Shown here: one piece after another, positions 13,014 to 25,204 of the stretch
Layout: every line of letters starts with the position of its first letter
Position numbering within the stretch: the stretch's first letter is position 1
Origin: Cyclina sinensis
Taxonomy: Eukaryota > Mollusca > Bivalvia > Venerida > Veneridae
Reading direction: 5' to 3'
Assembly: GCA_012932295.1 (NCBI GenBank)
Contig: JAAONU010000123.1
Coordinates: 248,001 to 312,000 of the forward strand
Length of the DNA: 64,000 nucleotides
The notes under the pieces: model-generated
Told to the model about the DNA's origin: nothing
Databases searched by the model: none
What the model saw: the letters and a program-made list of their open reading frames with translations, nothing else
Position numbers and translations under genes: made by a program

Positions 13014-13451
13014 GTTTGTTTACTTCAGTTTTTCTATTTATATTTCTTTTTAATCGAGCAATTATTTTCATAAATTCAGCATATATGGTACATTCGCGTA
13101 TTTGGTATCCCGCTTTCTAAATATGGATCTCAGATCTTAAACACTGGCAGAATGAATGCTTAGAGTATTGTTTATTTTTTGTGTAAAGTTTGCTATGTTG
13201 TTTTATAATGAAATCGATGAAAATTTTATCGTACAATTTATATATTCTGCGCCTGTAAGAACCATGATTATAAATCAAGCCAGTGTATTAGTATACTAGT
13301 ATTTAGCTGCATGCCATTACAAAATGAATATTACAAATTGTAGTGGTTATCGAACTCGACATACACATATAACACATATACAGCAATTCAGCTTTATATA
13401 AGCAATAAAAACAGCTGTCTTCATCCTGTCCGGGAATAGTATTTCTAACAG

Positions 13452-13624
13452 GAAATGCTTTATTCAGACACAACTAGGACAACATCCAGTAATTCTTACA
13501 CAACACAAGACAAACCCTTACCAGAAACGACATCACGACTAGAAACGACCACTCCAACCTCGGAAATATCAATTTTTTCGACGGAGATCACAACAGCGTC
13601 ATCTAATGTTTCGTTTTCAACAGG
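13452..13624 (+). pseudogene. Gene A extra Ser/Thr-rich linker exon
   Basis: Between tttctaacag| and acag|gtaaat, the only open phase encodes 'EMLYSDTTRTTSS' and similar Thr/Ser-rich sequence. It ends in phase 1, as required for the ZP-N exon at 13894. Gene B has no separate exon here; its single large exon ends with an equivalent acag|gtaatt. The segment resembles part of the linker itself and may be a partial duplicate. Confidence 0.55.
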
Positions 13625-13893
13625 TAAATCCGTAATAACGTTGCGGTCAGTTTTTAAACATTTGTTGTCAGTGAACATATAAATATCTGGGCTAGAATCG
13701 ATGGACAGTTGTAGCGTTTTTTTTTGCACCCAAATACTACAATGTTTAGTTTTCATTGTCGATATTTTTTGTACGATAATTCCTTAGGTGTATGGTAAAA
13801 ATACTAGGTTTTGCAAGATTGAGATATAGTTACCTAATTATGATATTTCCGAATAACTAGCAATAAGATAAACATGCTATGTTTATATTACAG

Positions 13894-15047
13894 TGGAAAT
13901 AAATGATGCGATATTTTCAAGCTGTTCAAGCTCGGGTTGGAACGACAATCAACATGTCAGTATTGCAGCAACTGTATCCAGGAATAACATCTTCTCATAT
14001 ATACTTCGGTGAAAATTCTTGCAGGGGAAGAGTCGTTGGAAATCTCCTTGTATTTCAGCAAGGATTCAGGGACTGTTTGACTTTCGAACGAGTACTTTTA
14101 TCTTATACGCCTTCAATTCCACATTGTTTTTATAATTAAAAGAATTAAATTTGATCCTTTTTTGTCATGGTGCATAACTGTTAGAGATATTAAAGGCCAT
14201 TCAATTCAAACTCTGAGCGTTTATTAAAAAGACAGTTATATTAAATATTGACTTTAAGGAACAACCATGTGTATACCTTTATTTATTTGCAGATATCTGG
14301 TGACACGATATTTTATGAAAATGACTTGTATTATGCTATTTACGACCCAATCAACCCATTCATCATTCGTCAACATAAATGGACGTACACTGTTGAATGT
14401 GACGTCAGTCGTAACGAAGTAACGTCATCTCACGTTCATCACGATATAGATGAACATCACATTGCAGTGTCGGGCCATTACAACATCAGCATGGCATTTT
14501 TCAAGGACCCTGGCTATATGCAAAAGATTCCTGGAAATCCAATAAATGCAAATGTTGGGGACAATGTCTACGTCAAGGTCTTTACATCGGCCTCTGATTG
14601 GTCTATCAAGATGAGGCTACATACATGCTACACTAAGCCGACAGTGGACGCCGACAAGATGATATTTTACATCATCAAAGACGGGTAAAAATAACCATAG
14701 AAAGATATTTTTCCCAAAAACACTGATTCTCTGTCCCAAATGAAATGATGAAATTTATTCGTACCCAGACTCGTTTTGTTTGAAGTTACAACGCCATTTA
14801 AGATTTAAGGCAAAATACATTTTTTCATGTTTATATTTGTAACAGGTGCGAAGTAGACAGCAATACCCACATCATATCCAAGTCTACACACGAGTCACGA
14901 TTTGTGTTCAAAGACTTTGAATATTCTACAAATAGAGAGGGTCTTAACATCTACTGTAATGCCACGTTTCGTGAAAGCCAAGATTATTCGCCAGGGTGCG
15001 CACAGTTTTGTCTAACGCATAGTTCTCAGAATCTAGTTGGAAAATAA
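13894..15047 (+). pseudogene. Gene A ZP-domain exons, frameshifted
   Basis: Exons 13894-14091 (198 nt, against 200 in gene B), 14293-14684 (392 nt, same) and 14846-15047 (202 nt, same). The first reads 'VEINDAIFSSCSSSGW', then loses two bases ('tggaacgac' against 'tggaatgtgac'); the remainder, 'INMSVLQQLYPG', lies in another frame. The second and third exons are open and very similar to gene B. In the third, 'NATFRESQ' replaces 'NATFCESQ', removing a ZP-C cysteine, and 'CAQFC' replaces 'CAQSC'. Confidence 0.88.
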
Positions 15048-15311
15048 CTTGATGTCAAAGAAACGATTGTTATTAGTTTTGTCATTTAGCGCCGACATAT
15101 TGGACAGATTTTGCATACTATTCTTATGAGAAATGAAATAACAGTTGTTCGATATTTCTGAAGTTTGTCAGTAATGAAATTTGATACTTATATACATCAT
15201 TATTACATTTCGAAGTTGTAGATCTATATTATCGTAAGTGTATTTTGTTAAATAAGCATACATTTGCAGTAAAGTGTATCAGTACTGATTAAATACAATG
15301 AAAGATTAGAT

Positions 15312-15343
<32 letters not shown>
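15312..15343. repeat. (CT)n microsatellite
   Basis: About 16 CT units, followed by short (ta)n runs. Confidence 0.95.
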
Positions 15344-15347
<4 letters not shown>

Positions 15348-15631
15348 ATATATATATTCCATATATATATTTACTTACTTCTTGGCTTTTTTTAAAGTTA
15401 GCGTCATGGCAAGTAATATAATCAACAAAATAAAGCTTGTATAAAATACAAGCATTTTCCGCCACAGATATTGCTTACCATTTGTGCAGAAATGTACCAT
15501 TTGTTGCATTGAGTCAGCTTTAAACAGGAGAGGTACCTATCTCACATTGTAAGACAAATTCCATTGGACTTGCTCATCTCTTCAGTACGACATTGAGTTT
15601 TTACGGACAATATAGTATCTGTCTATAGTAT

Positions 15632-15720
15632 CTGCAGCCAGGCTTGATATTATTGTTCGTACATATCAGTATAGACTCTAAACTGATATGTACTAACAAT
15701 AATATTAAGCCTGGCTGCAG
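15632..15720. repeat. Hairpin inverted repeat, 39-bp arms
   Basis: The left arm (15632-15670, beginning 'ctgcagccaggctt') is the reverse complement of the right arm (15682-15720, ending 'aagcctggctgcag') with two mismatches and an 11-base loop. It looks like a minimal foldback element or the ends of a collapsed MITE. Confidence 0.9.
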
Positions 15721-18700
15721 GCTATATGATCTTTTATTTTTTTTTTTCATAAACAATATAAAATAGCTACACTTTATTATTTTTAATGCGTGAAGAAAAT
15801 CAAAGTAACATTTGATAAAACTCTTTGCTTCTGTTTAACGTAAGAATCTGTTAACGACTATGCTGACGCCATAAATGTCAACAGTTTAGAAAGGTTGTAC
15901 GTGATCTTGTTATCTATTGTGTTTTTTCTTCTTGAGATAAAACAGTTGTCTCAGAACGTTTTGGTCAGCCCACGTACACATCCTTTTAAGCCATTGCCTA
16001 AGTACGACTTACTTATTATATCTAATATTAATTTCCTTTATATTTGATCGTCTAGGAGCTCGTAGACTATTATGATGTGTTGTGTCCATTTGACGCTCAA
16101 ATCAAAAAGAGATGTTGTGTTTCAATTGAATTGGGAAACAGCGTCTAATTGACAAGTATTTATTCTAATTTTCAGAAAATAAAATCGACTCAGAACTTAG
16201 AGCGTTTTTAGAATTTAACTCTTTAAGTTGTGTGAGAGAAAAGTTGCAATTTTGTCAGATGATCCGTCAGATGACCCGCAGATTTGGCATACAAAACACT
16301 GGTTTAGGACTTGGAAATCACATTTGATTTACTATTTTAATTATGATATGAATTCCGCACACCGGTTTTTTGTTACATATAAATTACTTAAAGATATTGT
16401 ATACCTAAGGTACTTGTTCTTTTGTTGCCTTTTTCATTTAGGGACTTTGCTGTATCTGAAGGTCTAATAAGAAAATTCTACACACGTCGAAGGTGCACTC
16501 ACTCAATGTAATTAACCAAATATTTGACCAACAATTTAGCGGAAAAAGTTCATTTCATAGATTATTTAACTTTAAACTCACTACATGTATTAACGTATAT
16601 TATATCAACAATATAATATTATGAAGATGATGAATTGTTTAACGTTAAAAAAACCTTTTAAGATATTACGGATAAACACGATTACGTCCCATTTTGAAAA
16701 TTTCCATCATTTGAGGCTTGCAACTTAAACCAAACATTATTTTCTTGTATTGCAATCTTTCCCGTTATTTGTTAACGTTATTTGTCAGTAGAAATATAGT
16801 TTGCCACGATGCCTTTTGAGAGTACGTCCTGCATATTTAAGTTCTACGGTAACCTATCTAAAACAATTTAACTAAGTTGAGACAGTTGTATTAATGTTGT
16901 TGGATATGAATATCCAGCAATCCTATATCCAGAGGATAGCATAGCACTTGTTTCAGATAAGGGTGTTCCTTTTTAAGAAAGTGTAAAATTTGCTATGCGG
17001 CTTTAGTATCTAAATGACGGATAACTGCTTAAATACTTATCTCGGTATCCGAAAGCTTGAAATTCCAGAATGGCCGGGAAGCACATTTTTATGGATTCAA
17101 GTTTTATCCAGTATCAACGAAAAAAATAACTGAAAATGGCGATTATTTGATAAAGCGAAAAACAATGTGTATTGTAATATAATCTTTTCGTCAAGCTTAT
17201 TTAATGACCAGTGTCGAAGGCTTTCAGTGTACAGCGATAGAATTGTTTGCAAAGACCTTGACCTTCAAGGTAAGATAATGAAATGACAAGCAATTGCCAA
17301 ATGTTTGACATTACTTTTTCATTTCTTTATGCATGTTTTCGATATCAACACATACCATTTTATTGTCACATGCCCTTCACATTGGTCATAGACAAGTTAC
17401 ATTCACCTTCAACGTGCTCTTACATTTTTCATGTCTTCATATCCTCCCGTACCTGGTAATTGTCATTTAGTTCTACTTCCCTCCTTATGTTTTCAATACT
17501 TTTATGGTTACTGTTTCTTCCACCGGGGGCACAGAGTTTTCAAAACACAATTAATTTTTTGTTCCTTTTTTCTAGGAAATTACATAATTCAATGTCATTT
17601 CATACATAGCTTATTTTCCAACTCCACTGCGCCGATCATCTTTTTTAAAGATATTTCTTGTTTATCAATCTACTTAATGTTTTCAACCACACCCGTTTTA
17701 TGCATCAGTAATGGTAGAAACCCCCTTTATCTAAAGTTAAGATTGCCAATAATTGTTCCAGATTTCATTTCAAAATTTGCATTAGAAAATCGCACTAAAA
17801 TTAGTTGTCAATCAAAGCTTATCCATGGCCTAAATGTTTAATGGTTTAATTTCTAATAACGTGTAAAATTCAAATTGGGCTTTAGAACATAAATTCCAAT
17901 CGGTGTTTGGATGTGCTTTTTCAGCAGACACCTTTTAATTCATTTGACAGAATATATTAGGCTATATTAAAACATTGTTTAAATTCCGTTTTATAGATGG
18001 AATTTGTTTTGTCAATCCTGTCTTCCTCTTTCAAGCTACACGTGTGATTATATTAAACAAATTCTTTCATTTTCAAAATCTTTTGTTCCAGTAATACTGT
18101 AGTGTTTGATAATAATTTGGCTAAGTCATGTGATTTTTAACCAATAAGTACACAAAGCAATTGCCCCCATGTCATGCCATCAACACAAGGTGCTACAATT
18201 TGACATAAGAGATTGATTATTCTTGTTTGTTTTATCAATGGTGTATGTATGCATGGCATTGTTATCATGCTCTTGTTGTATTAATTTTCAAATAGTTCAC
18301 ATGATGCCATATTTTGCCATTTTTAACGTATACTTTGCCGAAATATAACTTAATATCGTGACTTACTCATTTCGGAGAAATAACACTTAAATGCATATGT
18401 CTAGGGAAAAACAGTTTGCCTGGTACTCTCAAAAGTAATTTCAAGATATCTTGGTAAATATGCTGAATTATGATTGAATTAAAGCCACAGCCTCTTTTTG
18501 GCGCTTGACTTGTCTTACACCATGGATAAGTCAGAACCTTGGATTTTATTGCTTTTGCTGATATTGCTGGTAAAGGGGAACCGTTAAATGCTAAAAAGAG
18601 GTCTGGGCACAAAGGTGCTCCGTTAAACATAGAACTTTGATGAATAATCAGTTTTATGTTTTGTTATAACTTCTCGACAATTGTCTAGATTTCCGAGTTG

Positions 18701-20269
18701 TCGAAAGTTGTTTTTAGTATCACCTCATGTGCGAATAAGGTTGCATGTTTATCATTATCTCTTATAGATGTTTCCGTTTAAAATCTCCGGCTGTGTATTT
18801 TACTTTCTTAACCTTCTCATCATTTCTTTTAATCAAAAATAGTTCATCTATCTGCACGATTAGTTAGATTTAGTCTATTTGCATTACTTGGATTGGAAAA
18901 AAGTTCTTGTAGCTCACATTAATTCCTATCGATGACTGCTTACTTGATGCAAAACAATACTCAAACAGTATACTGCAAGGTAATAGATGTGCACGCACCG
19001 CGCACGCACGCACACACATACACACAATCACTTTAATATGGAGCTTTTAGAAGAGACAATTTACTTACTAATAGGTAAACTACAATCGGGCTGCCGATAG
19101 GTTTACTTTCCTTTTTAACATTCTTCTTTTGTCATGTTTTCACTTTGTCATATTTTCACATTGAACTCCTAAGATTAAGTTTGTAGAGATTAAGATATGC
19201 TTTTTCGTCCGTTTGTCTCCATAAGTTCGCTCTTGCTTTGGTGAGAATTATTTTTTCTTGGTATTGTAAGTCTATTGCATTAGATTAGGTTATGTATAAC
19301 TGCTGTGTTAATTTTTGTTCTCAGCATCCAAGGTAGAACAACTGCTCAGAATTACGTTTCTTTTACATTTCGGCACAATATGTTATTTTAGATTTTGATC
19401 TGTTGTCACAGCAATTGCCAGCTCAATTTGTCTTAGATTTATATATCAGGTTATTTCTTATTTCTGTTGTAACGGAAGATGATGCTCATTAATTCATTAT
19501 TTCAGAGTCCGTCATTAAAATAATCAGTCTACGGCTTAAATTGATTATATAAAAATCATAAGTTATTTGTAAGCAGATTCGGTGGTAAAAGGAGAGTCGG
19601 AAGTAATCGAAAAATGTACGTTTGTAGCTAATCGGGTTAACAGTAGTGTTACTGATGATATATTCTGTCCATATGACACATAATGAGGAATTATTGATAT
19701 TGACATATTAATAAAATAGCGATATCTTACAAAATCTGTTTCTCCGGTTAAAGCTTCTTACGTTTTTTGAAAAAAAAAACATTTCGCAGGATTTCTGGAA
19801 GCCGGAAGAGAAATAAATGTTGTAAAACGATGAAGATTCCATACGTATGCATTCATTACAAAATGAACTTATATCCTGTCCAAAAACTACGGTCAAAATG
19901 ATTGTGTGTAACAGTTATGAATATTTTAGCACTTAAATGTTTTTATTATATTGCATTTTTTAAGTGTTGGAATGTGTTGCTATTTTCAGATTGAAGAATG
20001 ATTAGAATGATTTGAAAAAGAAACTAATTTTTAATCTGTCTAGATTCAAGACCTTTGTAAATCAGCAATTATAAATGCAAATGAAAAGAGTTGAACATAC
20101 CATATGACGAAATATTGCTGTTTATAACGGAAATGCATTAAGATGCATGCTTCGCATATTTTGCAATGAAACTTGGAAGGTCAATTGTACAATCATTGTG
20201 TTTTCAACTCACACACTTGTGAAACATTTTAAAGATCATGTTAGGTGTAACTCCAGTGCTAGTTTAAAT

Positions 20270-21480
20270 TACTCCCACGCCGTTTCAACGTTCACGACAT
20301 TTTTAACTTTCACGCATGTTTTATCTCCTACGATAGTTTTGACAACTTTTTCAGCTTCGTCATTGACAGACAGACCGATATCATTACTTAAATTTTTGAA
20401 ATAATCATAAAATTGTTCTAACGAAATATTCGAAGAGTTGCTTTTATTACGCTTAAAATACCGCCAAAACTGTTTTGGCTTATTTTTGTCGTAATTTTTC
20501 TAGTACTGTCAACCTTTTCAACATAAATGCATTCTTCTTATTTTTCACAATACCTTTGTACTCAGATTTGCAATTACAAAAATATTCTCGACTTATATCA
20601 GATTTACAGTGATAAAATACTCTTAAAGCATCTAAATAACGCTTTCTTGCAATGGTGCATGCCTTGTCAAACCAGTCAGCATTGTCAATCTTCAAACTAT
20701 CGACAAAACTTACGTAAGCTTTATTTACAATCGATTTTGCGAAAACAGGGTCAGCAACATTACGAATAAGTGTAGTCACATTGCATAAAGCTTCGTTCAC
20801 TGACTTGCGACAATTACAGTCAATATCACTTCACAATGTTGTTAAATTCTGGTAATTTAGCTATTAAAACCAATCGAAATTCGTCTGTGTAAATTGTTCC
20901 ATTTCAAATTAGGATTGTTCGTCACGAAATTTTATCACGTTATACAAAGGTCCAGTAATTTAATACCATAATTGTTACATGAGTTATCTTTTGAGGCCCG
21001 GTACATGTTCAAATCAGGAACATAGATGTCTTCATCTATGAATGTATTAATTCGATCACATACAATGTAATCAGATTTAGACCCAACTCTGCTATTAAAA
21101 TCACCTAATACATATACTGAACCAAGCTCTGAAAATGAAAAACATCTTCTTCTATACAACCCAATAAATCTAAAGTTACAATATTATACGCTGGTGAGTC
21201 TTGGCAACATATATATGTACCACAGATATAAACATCATTATCTAAACTGACAAAATCAAGATCAAGCCTAATCCAAATAATTGTTTCAGAATGACTCTTT
21301 ACAACAGATATACCCTGACTAAGTTCCTCTATAATATAAAACAATGCCCACACTTGCTCGCTTTGCTTTTCTATGTTGATATGTTCTGTAAAAGTTATGT
21401 GATATATAACCATTTAGTGCTATGTCACTTTGAGAACTTGTCCAACTCTCATACAAAAACAAGTATGTGTTTAATAATGA
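20270..21480 (-). mobile_element. Non-LTR retrotransposon relic (EEP endonuclease region), left copy
   Basis: Reading on the - strand from about 21,480: 'ESWTSSQSDIALNGY', 'KRASVGIVLYY', then 'YVLGDFNSRVGSKSDYIVCD', the GDFN motif of exonuclease-endonuclease-phosphatase domains. Next comes 'ADWFDKACTIARKRYLDALR' and, to about 20,270, 'FWRYFKRNKSNSSNIS', the linker seen before reverse transcriptase in LINEs. Frames break several times. No reverse transcriptase was seen. The same relic lies at 51,239-52,393. Confidence 0.75.
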
Positions 21481-24400
21481 ATAAAAAATGATGAGTAGGC
21501 AAAACATTTCTTGTTTAGGCTAGCGGCTCTGAAAAAATTAGGTTCGGTAGGTAGGGATTTTTTTACTTCATTTTCAGTTGATATTTTAAAACTTGTCACG
21601 AGCATGTAGGCAAAATAAAATATGTTATGTAACATAAATGCAATTTACACAAGATTGTATGTTGATATGAGTAGATAAAATGCTAAGAAATGCTGCTGAA
21701 ATTAACTTTTCATGACTTAGTGTCAGAAAATGACCAACATGGAGTAGACTGACAATAAAAAATGGACAACAGGTTATCACAAAAGCCAGCAATGTCAGAG
21801 CACTTTGAGGTCTGGCTAGCTGAACAAGCATCTTTGATGCGAAGCAGATTAATGCAGTGTTGCAATTTCTAGTTGACAACAATTTAAACAATATACTACA
21901 TGAAGCTAGAATATAAAATTAAAATTAAATTGCTTTGTATGAACTTTAATACATGTATGTATTTTATGGTGTTATATTGCTTCAAAATAAACATTTTAAA
22001 GTTTAACGTGTTCTCAATGACTTTTCAATCAAACGCTATCACTCATATTAAACACAGCCACTGCCCTTGTCCATAGGGTCTTTTTGTAACAGAGACATTT
22101 CCCTTATTTTTACAAAGAGTACAAATAGAAAGGACTATTTTAAAACGTTTCTTAGTTCAGCATCCACAGTTGCATCAGTATCTCCAAGGTAGCGATGGCA
22201 ACTGTTTCTAGAACAGTAGATTCTCGCTTGCATCTGAGAAATAGTGATTTTATCCCAAAATGCACAACATCCGATACATCTAAAGAACTGTCGATCTCCG
22301 GTAAATCTTTAAAACATGTGCTAGAAATATTCGTACAGGAACGGGACGTCGAACCAACGACAAACAAATTAAAGGTGTCCGTTTTTAGTTGTCGCTTGGC
22401 ACTGATCCGTGGATCTCGTAAATTATATCAATTATCCGTGTTTGATTTAGATAAGAGCATAATTTCTTTCTTCCACCAAAATGTCTACATTTTTCAACGC
22501 AAATATTTAACACACGTGTTGCCAATAAACACTTTAATGTAAGCACCTCGCGGATAGGAAGAATAAACTGCGTAAATACACGGAAAGGACCGAAATTCTC
22601 GAAAAGGATGAACAATTGCCGATGAGAATTTATCTTTTAATTTAGATTTCGTCCAAACAATTTTTAGGGTCGGCGGCAAAAAGAGGATTGGTCGGGGTAG
22701 CGGAAACAAGTATGTTTTTGGCCATAAATAAGAAAATATTAAATATTAGTGTAAGGGCCTATCTTTTAGAAACATTTAAGTCGAAGAGGAATAATTAATT
22801 CAAAATTAGAAAAAAAAATAATTAAAGTTTTGATACAGCCCCTTGTATTTTATTGGAAATCATGCAACACACCAAAACTAAAAAATGTCAATGTAAACAA
22901 CAGAGATTTTCCCATAGAGAAAAAGACAATCAGCTTTAAAAGAAAACGAGAAAACTTACACTGAAACGATTGAAAATCTCGAGGCATCTTTTTCGCAAAT
23001 AACAGAAGAGGTATTTGTTTAGCGAAAAACGGTCCGATTTTTCAGTTTGGATCGAAGATGGTGTTTAAAAATGGGATTGGGCAGACATAGCATGTTTAGA
23101 GGACTTTCATAGACTATCTGTTTTACTTGTAGACAAAGTTTCCTGTGGGAAATATCTATAGACCCAGCTAACGCAAGCGAGATGTTCGACATATGGGCGT
23201 ATTTACAAATTGACTTCTGGTCATTATAACTTTTGATACATTTGAAATGGACAGTTATTATCTGTAAGTTTTAATTTGATACTGGTTCTATTACAAAAAT
23301 AAGATAAAAAAATAACATAATAAAAGTATACAAAAATAAAATGAAATATCACTTTTAAACATGTATTTGAATTTGACTGCACTGCAATTAAACTTTGATA
23401 TGATTTTAGATAAACAGTTTTGACAGTAGTTATTTGCGATAAAAATAGATAAATAAACATGATTTTAATCTTTTACATTGGTTAAAATTGAGCCATGTTA
23501 TGAGATGTTGGGCGTTCGGACAAGTATGCTGTCAATTTTTGCAGGAATACATTTGTCTCTACTGTGTCTGTTAGCATTTAATACATATTTTTTTATTGAT
23601 TTTGGGTAATATTTTTGCGTTAAACAATACAAAAAATATCATAAGAAATCCAGATCTACTACACAAGCGGTTTCTTGAGCATTTCATCTTTATCAAGTTC
23701 AACAAGTTTACACGTGCCTACTGTAGATTGTACAAGTTAGCAGATCATAATTAGGTAGTTTTGCCATTTGTGTACTTGTTGTTCAACTGAGCCGGGAACA
23801 AACAAAACGATAGCAACCGGTGTTTAGGTAAACATTTTCAGTTTGAATTACCCTCTTTTAGTTCTCCCTATAATAAACTTGTTTCGCAGCGAGTGCCGGC
23901 GCAATCTTGTTGTCACATAGTTCAAAGAGACGTATTTTGTGTCAGTCGTCATTGCGTTTGTTAGAATCATTGTCACGTGAAAAAGTGGAGCAAACGGCAT
24001 GAGATTTGATAGCCAGTATTTCCAAACCGACCGAAGAGTTTATTTTCTGTCTTCAGACCCGAGTTAATACATTAAAACAAATGTGTGAACTATTTAATAT
24101 AACATCTAACAACAGAAAATATCCGTTTTAATAAATGAAATATTAATCATACACTTCCGTCATATTAGTATGTCTGAATTTTTAGCTTTAAATCTACTGC
24201 TGAGCATATTTGACAACACTAGTGTATTAAATTATAGTATTTAAGTATGTTGTTTTGCTTAGCATCTCAGTCATTTGAATTTTACAACACAGACTTATGT
24301 GACTCTTGCTTTAAGCATTTTATTTGTTGTACTGCCGAACATCTCAGTCTTCCAAAGTTTTTCATTTAGAAAATTGTACAGTGTCATTGAAGAATTTCTG

Positions 24401-24646
24401 TAACACGTACATTCAAGCATGATATATGCTGTATTGCTGAACTTTCAACTCTTTACATTTTTGCATTTATTACAGAAATTAGAGTAAATAGACATTTGGA
24501 ATATTTGCTCGTGTGCATTTCATAGCATGTAGTTTTGGAAAAGTGGAAATTCCCCACTTGCAACATTTCTTCTGCTGTGATCCCCTTCCGTATGACATGA
24601 TCGTTAAGCGTCTATCATATAGTCGGGAGTATCCCTTGTAACCCAG

Positions 24647-25185
24647 TTATCGGTGAATATTTATTATCGGTGATTTAAAAAATATTCCGATTATGCATGC
24701 ATGCGTAGCCAATCAGTGTCTACATTCGCCCTGCTCTGCTAATTGTTGTTCCCGCCATCACTCAGAAGTAAAATTTGAGTGAAATTGTCATTTTGCAGAT
24801 TGATATAAAAATAGTTTATGCCTTGCTATAAGAAACAATTAAATTTTTCATTTTTAAATTAAAACATTTCATAAGTATGTCCTCATACCTCGAAAAACTA
24901 CAGTTGTTTCACTGCCATCTGTAAACAGGAACAGCGGAGCATTTACTTCCGGTCTAAAAAAATATTGACTTTAATTTCCCGCAAATATTTTGTTGAATAA
25001 ATGTGGTCATAAAGCGGAAGAAAACAACGGATAATGTACGGAAGATATCTATTCATTATAGTAACAAAAAAATTAACAGTTTAACAGTTTGAACTTATGA
25101 AATGAACCCTGTTCATATCGATTGATTAATATTATATTTGGAAGCTTTTGATATTTTTAATTCATCACCGATAATAAGTATATTT
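24647..25185. mobile_element. MITE-like element with 'ttattatcggtgat' ends, left copy
   Basis: 'ttattatcggtgat' at about 24,661 is inverted as 'catcaccgataataa' at about 25,162. The left end repeats 'ttatcggtga' twice. The right copy lies at about 62,021-62,558. No coding content. Confidence 0.5.
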
Positions 25186-25193
25186 GAGATTCA

Positions 25194-25204
25194 AAGATGG
25201 CGGC
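25194..25204 (+). promoter_or_regulatory. YY1-like motif AAGATGGCGGC (left copy)
   Basis: An exact match to the core of YY1-family sites, which often lie at transcription starts or start codons in animals. It is preserved in the right copy (62,568-62,578). Its ATG opens only a short frame, so a promoter role is inference. Confidence 0.35.

Larger units (their letters stand above)
5689..15047 (+). pseudogene. Gene A: decayed paralogue of the DSL-EGF-ZP gene
   Basis: Recognisable parts: 5689-5811 (DSL), 6238-6632 (EGF 1-3), about 10383-13013 (EGF exon and linker), 13452-13624 (extra Ser/Thr exon), 13894-14091, 14293-14684 and 14846-15047 (ZP). Each matches an exon of gene B (36,327-47,826) in order and, where intact, in length. 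Damage relative to gene B: one inserted base in the DSL exon near 5761, leading to an in-frame stop; an 8-base deletion near 12532; a 2-base deletion near 13943 in the ZP-N exon; several cysteines replaced; and an EGF exon that starts abruptly after an in-frame stop at 10371 with no usable splice acceptor. No first exon is seen upstream. Assembly error could explain one indel but hardly all of them. A shortened product from the long open EGF frame remains possible. Confidence 0.85.
15048..20230. other. Intergenic, no gene recognised
   Basis: Short frames here (the longest 136 codons, at 17,431) are hydrophobic or AT-driven and lack domain signs. Contains a (CT)n microsatellite at about 15,312-15,343 and the hairpin at 15,632-15,720. 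Confidence 0.6.

Noticed and set aside
17431..17841. 136-codon frame
   Set aside because: Hydrophobic, pyrimidine-driven composition with no domain, no counterpart near gene B and no splice context.
22152..22709. Short frames on both strands in the duplicated block
   Set aside because: They are broken differently in the right copy (53,071-53,558) and show no family features; probably transposon-derived non-coding sequence.
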